From NCBI GenBank assembly GCA_026874595.1, contig CM049309.1:13256576-13320575 (forward strand): a stretch of 64,000 nt of DNA. Reading direction: 5' to 3'. This document shows positions 11,948-23,231 of this stretch, piece after piece (the stretch's first letter is position 1; every line of letters begins with the position of its first letter). The notes under the pieces are model-generated. The model searched no databases. It was given only the letters and a program-made list of their open reading frames with translations, and was not told where the DNA came from. This stretch comes from Sipunculus nudus. Lineage: Eukaryota > Annelida > Sipuncula > Golfingiida > Sipunculidae. Both the position numbers and the translations under genes were made by a program.

Positions 11948-13766
11948 CAGTGAAATCTCGCTGACACAACCACCTGCAGGACCAGCAAAAGTGGTCATGT
12001 TTATTGGGTGGTCGTCATAGCAGGGTGGTCATCATAGCAGGGTGGTCATCATAGCAGGGTGGTCGTCATAGCAGGGTGGTCATCATAGCAGGGTGGTCAT
12101 CATAGCAGGGTGGTCTTCATAGAAGGGTGGTCATCATAGAAGTGTGGTCATCATAGCAGGGTGGTCATCATAGCAGGGTGGTCATCATAGCAGTGTGGTC
12201 AACATAGCAGGGTGGTCGTCATAGAAGTGTTGTCATCCTAGCATGAAGGTCATCATAGCAGGGTGGTCTTCATAGCAGGGTGGTTGTCATAGAAGGGTGG
12301 TCATCATAGCAGGGTAGTCATCATAGCAGGGTAGTCATCATAGCAGTGTAATCGTCATAGCAGGGTGGTCATCATAGCAGGGTGGTCAACATAGCAGGGT
12401 GGTCGTCATAGCAGGGTGGTCTTCATAGCAGGGTGGTCGTCATAGGAGTGTGGTCATCATAGCAGTGTGGTCATCATAGCAGGGTGGTCGTCATAGCAGT
12501 GTGGTCGTCATAGCAGGGTGGTCATCATAGCAGGGTGGTCGTCATAGCAGGGTGGTCGCCATAGCAGTGTGGTCGTCATAGCAGGGTGATCATCATAGCA
12601 GGGTGGTCGTCATAGCAGGGTGGTCGTTATAGCAGGGTGGTCGTCATAGCAGGGTGGTCATCATAGCAGTGTGGTCATCAAAGCAGGGTGGTCGTCATAG
12701 CAGTGTGGTTGTCATAGCAGTGTGGTCGTCATAGCAGGGTGGTTGTCATAGCAGTGTGGTCGTCGTAGCAGGGTGGTTGTCCTAGCAGGGTGGTCCTCAT
12801 AGCAGGGTGGTCGTCATAGCAGTGTGGTCGTCATAGCAGGGTGGTTGTCATAGCAGTGTGGTCGTCATAGCAGGGTGGTCGCCATAGCAGTGTGGTCGTC
12901 ATAGCAGGGTGGTCGCCATAGCAGTGTGGTCGTCATAGCAGGGTGATCATCATAGCAGTGTGGTCGTCATAGCAGGGTGATCATCATAGCAGGGTGGTCG
13001 TCATAGCAGGGTGGTGGTCATAGCAGTGTGGTCGTCATAGCAGGGTGGTCGTCATAGCAGTGTGGTCGTCATAGCAGGGTGGTTGTCATAGCAGGGTGGT
13101 CGTCATAGCAGTGTGGTCATCATAGCAGGGTGGTCGTCATAGCAGTGTGGTCGTCATAGCAGGGTGGTTGTCATAGCAGTGTGGTCGTCATAGCAGGGTG
13201 ATCGTCATAGCAAGGTGGTCAACATAGCAGGGTGGTCGTCATAGCAGGGTGGTCGTCATAGCAGGGTGATCGTCATAGCAGGGTGGTCTTCATAGCAGGG
13301 TGGTCGTCATAGCAGTGTGGTCATCATAGCACTGTGGTCATCATAGCAGGGTGGTCGTCATAGCAGTGTGGTCGTAATAGCAGGGTGGTCATCATAGCAG
13401 GGTGGTCGTCATAGCAGGGTGGTCGCCATAGCAGTGTGATCATCATAGCAGGGTGGTCGTCATAGCAGGGTGGTCGTCATAGCAGTGTGGTCGTCATAGC
13501 AGGGTGGTCATCATAGCAGTGTGGTCATCAAAGCAGGGTGGTCGTCATAGCAGTGTGGTCGTCATAGCAGGGTGATCATCATAGCAGGGTGGTCATCATA
13601 GCAGGGTGGTCTTCATAGCAGGGTGGTCGTCATAGCAGGTTGGTCATCATAGCAGTGTGGTCATCCAAGCAGGGTGATCGTCATAGCAGGGTGGTCATCA
13701 TAGCAGGGTGGTCGTCATAGCAGGGTGGTCGTCATAGCAAGGTGGTCGTCAGGCAAGATTTCACTG
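11948..13766 (+). mobile_element. MITE expanded by an internal 17-bp minisatellite
   Basis: The element begins CAGTGAAATCTCGCTGAC (after TA 11946-11947) and ends with the inverse of CAGTGAAATCTTGCCTGAC (before TA 13767-13768), so the termini match almost fully over 15 bases. The left subterminal part (ACCAGCAAAAGTGGTCAT) resembles the GACTGGCCAAAAGTGG and GACTGAGCAAAGTGG of sister copies. Nearly all the interior is the 17-bp array described separately. It is 1819 bp long, against about 180 bp for the short copy at 751-929. Confidence 0.85.
12006..13750 (+). repeat. 17-bp minisatellite, about 100 units
   Basis: The consensus is GTGGTCGTCATAGCAGG, with variation at three main places: CGTC/CATC/CTTC, GG/GT before TGG, and rare changes such as TCAAAGC or TCGCC. 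The step is strictly 17 bases. In places GGGTGG and GTGTGG units alternate, giving a 34-base dimer. Marker variants recur about 850 bases apart (49-51 units). Since 17 is not a multiple of three and one frame gives TAG in most units, it is not coding. Confidence 0.97.
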
Positions 13767-13769
13767 TAT

Positions 13770-15210
13770 CTGAGTCATCATACACAGCCTACCTATGACT
13801 CCTCATGAGGCGAACCCCACCAGAAAAATAAGTGGTTATATTAACCCTGCGATTATTTGTCCCATGGTTTGTGTTTTACCTCTGAGTGAGAGTGGCTTCG
13901 TATATATGTATCAAATCCCAGTACAGATGGCTAATCTAGGTTATATATATGATATTTTGCATTCAGCCTAAGTGGAGGTATTTGCTCTCTACTGAGTGCT
14001 CTCTAGATGATACATATATTGACCAGGCTTAATTCAGGACACTAATGTTTAGTTTGAGATAACAGGAGTTCATTTGTACCACACTGTGCAACCGGTAGAC
14101 AGCATGTTTAAAGTGAATTGACCACTTTGCTGTTTAAAAATATAGTTGTCTGTACCCCAGGCATTCAAGTATGTCTAGTTCTAGGCCAGATAACAGTCCC
14201 CTGTGCCAACTGACCTCTGACCTCACTAGCAGGTGCCCTGGTTCCAGGGCTGGCCTTTGCTCCCACTGAGTGCAGTAGAATACTCATTAGATCCAGTATA
14301 TTTGTTTTTGGTCACTTGTAATGATATATAGTATTAAACTAATGCAGGGGCATGTGTTAATTTGAAGTGTGCCAGATGGAACTAAAATCTGCAGCCATAC
14401 TTTACAATTATGGGTCAGTATTCATTGGTTAACACGGATAGGTCATCAGTTTTACAATTTTGTCTATTACAATCAGAATACCGACTGGTTATCCTTAGCC
14501 TTATAGGTGTAATAATGTTTAGATAATGTCATGTTAAGTAGTATATCTTAAATTATAATAACTGAAGTGTCAGCAAATACTACATTTATGTTTATCACTA
14601 ATAATAATAATAATTATAATAATAATGATATTCTTAAAAATAATAATAATTATAATAAAAAGTAATAAAGTTTATTCTTAGGGACAAAGGATATATATAT
14701 ACACAAGTAATGTGATATTGAAAGATAAAAATAATATGAATTACAAAAATAAATAAATTATATTTTGTTGCCAAAATTTAGTTCTTTTATGGGAATCATG
14801 GAATAGCCAAGGTGTCAGATTTAAACTTTGTCATTAATATTTTCTTGCCACATTTTACAAAACTGTCAGTTTTGACCATCCTTGATACATGTTGTTTTAA
14901 TCTGGCAGTTATACCATCCATATGGTTAATTATAGAATCATAAACTTAAATCTTAATGTTAAGGAATTGTTTAACTAGTACATGTATGGTTATTTGAACA
15001 CATACCCAAGTAAGTATTAATTACACCCTTTATTACATAATCACAGGACTAGGCTGCTATCATTAAGCTATTGGTTGCATCATCTGAGGTCTTGCCAGCT
15101 GACTGTTACATCATTAAACATAGGGCCAGGGCCTTAAGTAAATAAACTTTGATATGCCTGATTGCTCAGCCCCACACAAGGGTATACTATTACATACATT
15201 GGTGGTGTGT
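13770..15210. other. AT-rich unique sequence
   Basis: An ATA/TAA-rich stretch lies at about 14595-14760 and a 15-base G tract at 15215-15229. No gene or RNA is seen. Confidence 0.4.
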
Positions 15211-15724
15211 GTGTGGGGGGGGGGGGGGGACAGTTGACAGGTATATGACAGTGGTACAACAGTTACAAAAAGGACTGTCAAAATAACATAAGGAATTAAC
15301 ATCCCTATTGAGGATGGTCAGACCACCATAGTGGTATATAGATATAGAGTGATATACTGATAACAGTTTGTGTTTGTTCAGGTACCAATGCTGTGGCTTG
15401 GAAAAAAAATTCAGCAAAAAGTAATTAATGTATTTAATATTAGACCCTTAAATTATATATTATTTTTAACCTTGTACCTACTGTGTTTGTGCTGTGGGTA
15501 ATACATTTTATTTTTTTTTTTATTCATTTTCTCTTTTTTTTCACTTTTTTTTTTAAATTTTATATAGTATGCTATTTAAAGCACCCAGTAACAGCAAGCT
15601 ACCTTTTAGGGGCTAATATCAAACTACATGAAAAACTACATTGTGTTAATTCATATTAAAAATGAAGTTTAAAATTTTTTATTGAATCAGAATTTAAAAC
15701 TTTGGTTTAAGTACTAAATTACTA

Positions 15725-16015
15725 TAGCATCCAGCAGAGTGCAAACACCTTAAACCATAGATTTCTAGAGCACTTAAACATTAAAAAAAAACCAGATTAC
15801 TGGAGCACCAAGCAGAGTTCTAAAACCTTACACCATAGATTACCAGAGCATTTAAACATTAAATAACAGATTTCTATAGCACCAAACAAGCACTTGGCCA
15901 TTACATCTTTAATTATTAGAGCACCAAACAGAATTACAATAACCTTACACCATAGATTGCTAGGGCATCAAGCAGAGCACTTGACCATTACACTGTGGAT
16001 TACTAGAGCACTTGA
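15725..16015. repeat. Degenerate tandem repeat (about 75-80 bp units)
   Basis: The motif CACCATAGATTACTAGAGCA with CCAAGCAGAG recurs four to five times with heavy divergence. A related fragment lies at about 17343-17380. Confidence 0.6.
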
Positions 16016-16019
16016 TGTC

Positions 16020-17880
16020 ACAGACAGCACTGGTTGAACCTGTTGCAGACCATGACAGAGCTGTAGTTCCAGCAGTACACTACGTAGTCGATCACACCCA
16101 CTCTGTGTACTAACGATCCCTTATCTAATGCATGGATGAAGCATTTAATTGCCAAAAGGCGAACTTCCTATAAAGAAAAAACAGTAGTACAACACTCATA
16201 CACAAACACTGAAGCACATAATCGTAGACAAGTGCACTTCCTGTACATAAACAGCGGTACAACCCATACACAAATATTGAATATCATAGTGTATATTCGC
16301 ACCACCATGACCTTGTTATACCGTAATCAACACACACACCATGTACCCTCATGTGGAACTGGTCGAGCACTCCTTGTGTATACTGTTTGTTTATTTACCC
16401 GCCACAGTTCAGCTGGTGCATAATGAACATAGCATGCATCATCATTCATGACGATCGAAACTTGTTTTAATGTTTCTGCTGTTCTCAATAAACGTCTGCT
16501 TATTATAAATCCAATTAGGTTGTTCAAACACGGATGGGGGTGCCGGCAGATTTTGTGTGGACACTTGGGTCTATGCACCCAACTAAACTGCATGGTTGTG
16601 AATTGGTTTGATTCAATAAACCTGTTTGATGAATGATGTGGAACCAGTACACTTAATAACCTGTGTTTATTTTTTATAATGTCTCACTTGTTTGACCCAC
16701 ACCAGCAAAGGTGCCAAGGTTTTCTAATGGAATATTGAAAGTAAGCAACCCAAAGTGTCAGTGTTGTTTTACGGCTCTGTGAAATTAAAACTGTTGTAGT
16801 ATATAGCTGATCATTTCAGTTTGAGGTTACATATTTAAATATTTTATCAGTTAAATTGAGACTCTGATAAATAATCAGGGCAAATTTTGGTTCTGTACTT
16901 CAAACCGTTAAGTACAAGTTAAACTATAAGGTTATTAAAGTGACATATTTATATTAACATAAACAATGGTAAACTGCTAAGTCATATTTTGTTCTGTTCT
17001 GATAAGGTTGAATGTATCCATCAGAATCAATGAAGACCCCAAACCAAACCACTTTGGACCCTCTTGATTAAAAATTAATTACCGTTGCTTAGGGTATAAG
17101 GTAATAATAATTTAGGATTTCATGCTGGTTATCATAGTATTCAAGAAATCTCTTAACTTATTTAAAATAATACATGTATGAATTGTGTAATCTAATTGAA
17201 GCATCTCAGTTTCTAGGAAAGTGGTCCTTTGCAAGACCCACCCCAAAAAAATTCAAATAGGCCTCGTTCCAAAATAGAAATTTTTCCAATTTACCCTGAC
17301 AAACCGTACCCATTGACATTTTTTCCTTCCTATGAGCTGAGTTTAAACCATAGATTTACCTGCTATAGCACTTGAATAATTAGATGCAACAGGACTGTAA
17401 TTCCATGCACCTATCAAACTACATAGATCTGGGTGGTCCTGATGTGGACTGGTTCCTCCCCACCAGGTCTGTATGGTTGCCAAAAATTTCAAGTTGGTGT
17501 CTGTATCAACAAGGATTATGTGTTGTCGTTAAAAAACGGAGCAGTTTCAACTGTACTTTGATGTAAATTGCTAACATAACATGGAAGAATTATAGTCAAT
17601 ATGTTTGCCTAGTGACTGTGTGATGTGATTCTATACATTATTAAAATTTGACTGTATAGTTACAGATATGGCAAAAGACACAGTGTATGTATTTGTGTAG
17701 GTGTGATTACAGATAAGGGTATATTAAATACATTTATGGTTATTTTAATGATACAGTGATGTTTTATCCATTCATAATGTCAGATGGGACTTTATTTATA
17801 TGATAGACTGGGATCTGTTGATAGTATGAGGAAACTATAAATAAAACAAGCTACTCTGATTTTTCATATTTTATTTCTCT
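16020..17880. other. Unique AT-rich sequence, nothing recognised
   Basis: Short overlapping frames on both strands (60-95 codons) are at chance length and resemble no family. Confidence 0.4.
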
Positions 17881-17957
17881 GTCTATCTTTCTGTCTCTTT
17901 ATCTTTCTATGTTGTCTCTCTTTTTCTGTCTATCTCCCTGTCCCTCTATCTCTCATT

Positions 17958-18024
<67 letters not shown>

Positions 18025-18025
18025 T
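17872..18025. repeat. CT-rich low-complexity tract with a (CT)n core
   Basis: Imperfect CTTT/CTGT repeats lead into near-pure CT at about 17960-18022. Confidence 0.9.
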
Positions 18026-18984
18026 TAACATATATTAATTCTCTCTCTCATATTTAAAATATTTATCTTTTCATATCATTTATTGTCAGAGCCATTGATA
18101 ATCTTATTGATTCTCATTAGAGACACTGGTAGTTGTGTTCATTCTCTTTATCCGTTGATTATTTTTCATTCATGTTATTCTAGCTCTTTCATTTATTTGT
18201 GTATGAAGATTTTGTAATGTTTTCAGTGTCCCTATAAACAGGTAACTGTATGGCTCAGTTTAGTGTAAATGTACATATTTTATAACCTAATATACAACGA
18301 TAACATGTGAAGCTCTCCCTGGGATACAGCCAATAACACAAAATGTCATACCTCATTAACACATAAATGTCATCCTGAACATCTTTACCGTTATATCCAG
18401 CAGTAGGTTTTGTTGTCATGGTACCCAGGTGCTGCGGTAAAACAAGTCGATTGTATATTATATGACAGGCAATATGTTGTAGTTGTGTTATTCTAAACCT
18501 GGTATCCATAGCAATTATGTCCTTAATGATGAAAGACTCTCCTCAAGTTTCTCTTGAAGACAAATCATAAATTTATACTCTTAATAAACCTGTCACTATA
18601 GCAGAAGAAAGGGATATATATTAAACTAATAAGGAATTTTGATAAGACCTTTGCAGAAACTTGATACAGATTAAAGTTTGTTTCTTAGACAGAAGCACTC
18701 AGGTAAGGAAAAGAAGTTGACATTACCAGTGATAACTCAAACAAGTCTGTGGTTATGCATATCAACCAGTGTTTTCTGTGTGCAAGTGAAGCTACTTTAT
18801 CACAGATTAAGTACAAGCAGAGAGGATAATGGCCGCAGTTTTGAATATTTTTTATATTACCATGGTCTGGAATCAAATACAGACCTTGCTATTTGTATTT
18901 AATAGAAAGGGCTTATTTATCAGTTCAAGACAATTGAGAAAAGGAAGCTTCATTTATTAATTCTGTGGTGAAATGTGCTCTCAT

Positions 18985-19530
18985 ATCACACAGTTGCCTC
19001 ACCATTAGTACAGTCACATTGCTGCCTCACCATAAGTACAGTCACACTGCTGCCTCACTATTAGTACAGTCACAATGCTGTCTTACTCTAAGTACAGTCA
19101 CACTTCTACCTCATTATTAGTACAGTCACAGTTCTGTCTCACTATTAGTACAGTCACACTGCTGTCTTACCATAAGGACAGTCGCACTGCTGCCTCACCA
19201 TAAGGACAGTCACACTGCTGTCTTACCATTATTACAGTCCCAATGCTGCCTCATCATTAGTACAGTCACACTGCTTCCTCACTATTAGGACAGTCACACT
19301 GCTTCCTCACTATTAGTACAGTCACAATGCTGCCTCACCATAAGGACAGTCACACTGCTGTCTCACCATTACTACAGTCCCAATGCTGCCTCATCATTAG
19401 TAGTCACACTGCTTCCTCACCATTAGTACAGTCACAGTGCTGTCTTACCATTAGTACAGTCACACTGCTACCTCATCATTAGTACAGTCACAGTGCTGTC
19501 TTACCATTAGTACAGTCACACTTCTGCCAT
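18985..19530. repeat. 28-bp minisatellite, about 19 units
   Basis: The consensus TACAGTCACACTGCTGCC plus TCACCATTAG varies at GCC/GTC, ACC/ATC/ACT and TAGTA/AGGA. It is moderately diverged, and no enclosing transposon ends were found. Confidence 0.93.
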
Positions 19531-19539
19531 ATACTGCAG

Positions 19540-21560
19540 ATTGTCTCATTCAAATAAGCTAATTATAGCTTTACCTTTTTTGAGTATCATATGTAACAAT
19601 TCTCACAGACAAAAAGTCTGCTGTCTTGTGAATCTTGATAAAAAACATTGGAGATTGTGTATTTGCTAAATCTCTTCTAAAGGCTGTTACACTTTCATTC
19701 AGTTGGCAATAGGTTAGTAACTTTATATACATTTTAAGAATGCTGCATTTCAGAGTGGTATCTTTAAATATTCATTTGCACATATGGTTGATATATCCAT
19801 GGTCCGATATCTTGAAGAAAATATAATGTAGAAATACATGCTCTCTAAAATTCCCTCTAGTCAGCTTAATTCAGTATCAACTGCAAAACATGTCAATAAT
19901 AACTATATTTAGATAATGTGTCTATATTTTTTTTTGTTATTGCAATTGAGTATTCCTGGATATTCTATTTTTAGACTTTTTTCTATGTCACATATGTCAG
20001 ATATTCCAGGAAACATTTACTGTGTGTTAATGGAATGTGAGACATTTACTTTCACTGGTCTGCACTTTTCCTGGTCTGATCCAGAAAACAGACCCAGTGA
20101 ACATTAGTGAAAAATGTTACATGACATATATTGTGGCCAACCACTTAACATAAATGTGTGTACAGCTAGTTCTTAATGTAGTCTATTTATACCTGTGGAA
20201 TCACACAGGTGTATCTATATGTATTACAGGAAGTATGTACGGTATTTGGGCACTAGTGTCCAGCCAGAGGGTCAGTTGGTCAGTGGAATAATTCTCTAAT
20301 TTCAACAGCTGACCGAATTAACAAGATGTGGATTTGTTTCTTCTTTCTGAAGTATCAGTTGACTCCAGTGGTCAAATTCTAAGACACAAATGAGAGTGAA
20401 ATCTAGAAAGCATAACAAAATTTCCTGTGATCAATAGATATGTCTGGAATACCACAGTGTGCCTTTGAGGGCGGTGCTCGGCTTCCATCAGCTAGTTGCC
20501 TACACACATATGCTTTTGGAAAGTCTGCAAAACTTGGCAACGGTACAGAAAACATGGTGGAGATCGAGAGCAGGAGACTGCAGGTAAAGCTCTGAGAGCT
20601 TTCAGGGTTTGAGGATTGAATCTGGGACAAGTCATTGCAAGGAACTTTTCTCTCGCCCTTTCAGACCTCATCATCAACTAACGAAGCAAAGAATCCCAAC
20701 TGTGTACCTGAATCAATATCACAGTAATAGGCACACCCGAGCCAGCGGAAGGAGTATGGTCAGCCGGTGTGACCTGGTGTCCCATAACCTGGCCACCTAA
20801 TGTCCAGCTTCTGGTCAGTGTAGTTGGGGCTTCCGTGCTGCCACGGCCCACTAATGTCCAGTACTGAGTCCAGTTTCAAGGCTGTGGCCCCTGTGCACTG
20901 GACCTTCAAGGTCTGCATGTTTTAGCTGTTCAGTGGTGGTGGTACTAATCCATACCCTCACCTGGTCGCTCAGGTTTTTGTGTCACACAGTTTCCAACAT
21001 CTATAGCAGCTTCAAAAGTGCAGGTGCTATTTATGGTAAACAGCGGTAGGTCCCCAGGTCTGGTGTCACTGGTGATAGCGAGTAAACACTCAGTACTAAA
21101 GAGTCACTTAATATTAATGTATTATCTATCCTCAATAGTTCATTCCAGAAGCAGAACTTTGCACATAAGCTGCATGTATAATCCCCCCCTTATGGGCCCT
21201 ATAGAATATTGCTTTTGACTATATCATCCAAAAACTAGTTCTGACTTATTTCCGCTGTTTTGGAATTATTTCGCAGGAATTTACGATCCCTATCAGATCT
21301 CTGTTATGTAAACGCAGTAAAGCACTTGGCACTTATGTATGGGATATACAGGCTTGACTGGGGGCATGGTGTGAAAAACAGTACATCTGTGCCCAGCAAG
21401 TAACATCCTGCACTCCCTGGTCTATTTTATAGACCATGGCAGGGAAAAATATATATTGCCCTAAGAAGGGGAATCCTTTTACATTAGACCTCCTCTGATG
21501 CTGATATTGATCAATTTATTTTGTAGTGGTTCATGTTTATCAGTGGTTATTCCGCATCCA
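19540..21560. other. Unique sequence; less AT-rich from 20.4 to 21.0 kb
   Basis: 20400-21000 has higher GC and a decayed tRNA-like B box (GGATTGAATCTGGGA near 20610), possibly old SINE material. No coding exon can be supported. Confidence 0.35.
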
Positions 21561-21563
21561 ACA

Positions 21564-21796
21564 CAGGGGCAGATCTGGAATTTTCAGAAAGGGGATGGTA
21601 CAACCAAGGAGGAATAATAAGAAAACAAATAAAAAATGTTTCTCTGATTCATAAAGGGAGGGGTCCGGGCGGGAAAAATATTGGTTTAAAACCCTAAAAG
21701 AAAGGTTGTTGAGGCTCAAAAGGAGGGGTCTGGACCCCCCCCCCTTTTGTTAATCATCATTTAATGCTGCTCTCATCATATATTTCTAGACCCCTG
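21564..21796. mobile_element. Possible hAT-type MITE
   Basis: The left end CAGGGGCAGATCTGGAA and the inverse of the right end (CAGGGGTCTAGAAAT) share the CAGGGG terminus usual for short hAT elements. The interior has CCCC/GGGG-rich text typical of such copies. The flanking octamers (ATCCAACA, TATAACCC) match only partly, so the target duplication is not secure. Confidence 0.45.
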
Positions 21797-21799
21797 TAT

Positions 21800-23145
21800 A
21801 ACCCAGGGTTTATGGGTTATACAGGGTAATAAGTTACCCTGTTTTAACAAGTGCCCTTAATCCTTATTCATAAAAAAAGCTGATCACACACAGTAAAAGA
21901 TTTAATTTCTATTTAATAAATGGACATGGAGTATAGAGATTTAATATGTTCAGAGAAAAATACCCCCATGATACATTCAACACAGTGAATAGTATATTAG
22001 GTTAAAACACTAGCTGATCAAACATTTGATTGCAAATCATAATCTCATTACTTTGAAACAAAACATAAAATGAAATTTCAAGAGGTATGGATAAAGCACA
22101 TATTAGGCTTGTTCTTAACAATTTCTAAAGATTGTCAGTTTGAAAACTTCAGTATTCTCTGATGAGACACTTGGTTGTTTAGACATTTATACTTTATTAG
22201 CTATATTACAGATATAAACTAATTAAATTTAGTATAGCTGCCAGTGAAAGAGCCAGAATCAACAAATAAATAAGACATAAAAATAAGTGCCTTATATACT
22301 GCAAGATAGGTTTCCATGAGCATTGCTATATTTAGATACAGGTTTATTTCTACCTGTACTCTGGTCAAGATATAAATATTCTGAGTGGTTCTGACTGCTA
22401 GAGAAAACCCCTCGAGACAACAAGAGGATTTCTGTAAATACGATAGAAGCAGACACCTAGCATTCGGATGTTGATGTCAGGCCTGTGGTGAATTTGTAGC
22501 CTAATACCTGCCTCAGCGTTAGTGATGACGTATGGGGAGGGACTAGTTACTGTGACATCTTAACATGTGTAAACCTTGAATTCTGCACTTCTCAAGAGCC
22601 CTGGGCCCATTGTAGCGCAACATGATGCCATGTCTGATGAGTAACAGTAATCATCGGCAGGTAACGTAACAAGAAACAGCCCCAGAGACCGATAAAATAT
22701 ATACACCAATCCACAAAAACATCCCCACCATCACCCCCGGTGCTAGGCATACATCAAATATACAGTACCCTTGGGTTTGTAAAACAGCTGTATGCTGGGC
22801 TTCTGGGGCTAACTGTAACATCTTCCCTTCCGCATATATTTTTTTTTATTTCTGACATATATAAACAAGATGGTGGTGATGAAGTACTGACTTCCTACCT
22901 TGTGAGTATTCTGTTTATATTTATCGTATAATGGGTAATCATAGTCTATACACAAATGGTTATTGTTTACAGTGTGCTTTACTCTCATAAATGAACACAT
23001 CATATGTATGTTGATTACCAAATGCCACAATAAGCAATTTATGTGAGAGATTGTGCTTCAGAAAGTAGTTCCATTGAAGATCATACTTCCGACTTAAAAA
23101 GTTTGTTTGTATTTGTCTCTTCATGGAGAATCATAATTATGCATA
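21800..23145. other. AT-rich unique sequence, nothing recognised
   Basis: 22420-22680 is somewhat GC-richer. No coding frame or RNA is recognised. Confidence 0.35.
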
Positions 23146-23148
23146 CTG

Positions 23149-23229
<81 letters not shown>
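23149..23229. repeat. (AT)n microsatellite
   Basis: About 40 uninterrupted AT units. Confidence 0.98.

Positions 23230-23231
<2 letters not shown>

Noticed and set aside
11691-12020. 109-codon frame
   Set aside because: It starts in a SINE and ends in the 17-bp array, so it crosses two unrelated mobile elements.
12006-13750. Possible CRISPR-like array
   Set aside because: There are no unique spacers; units are contiguous 17-bp tandem repeats in an animal genome.
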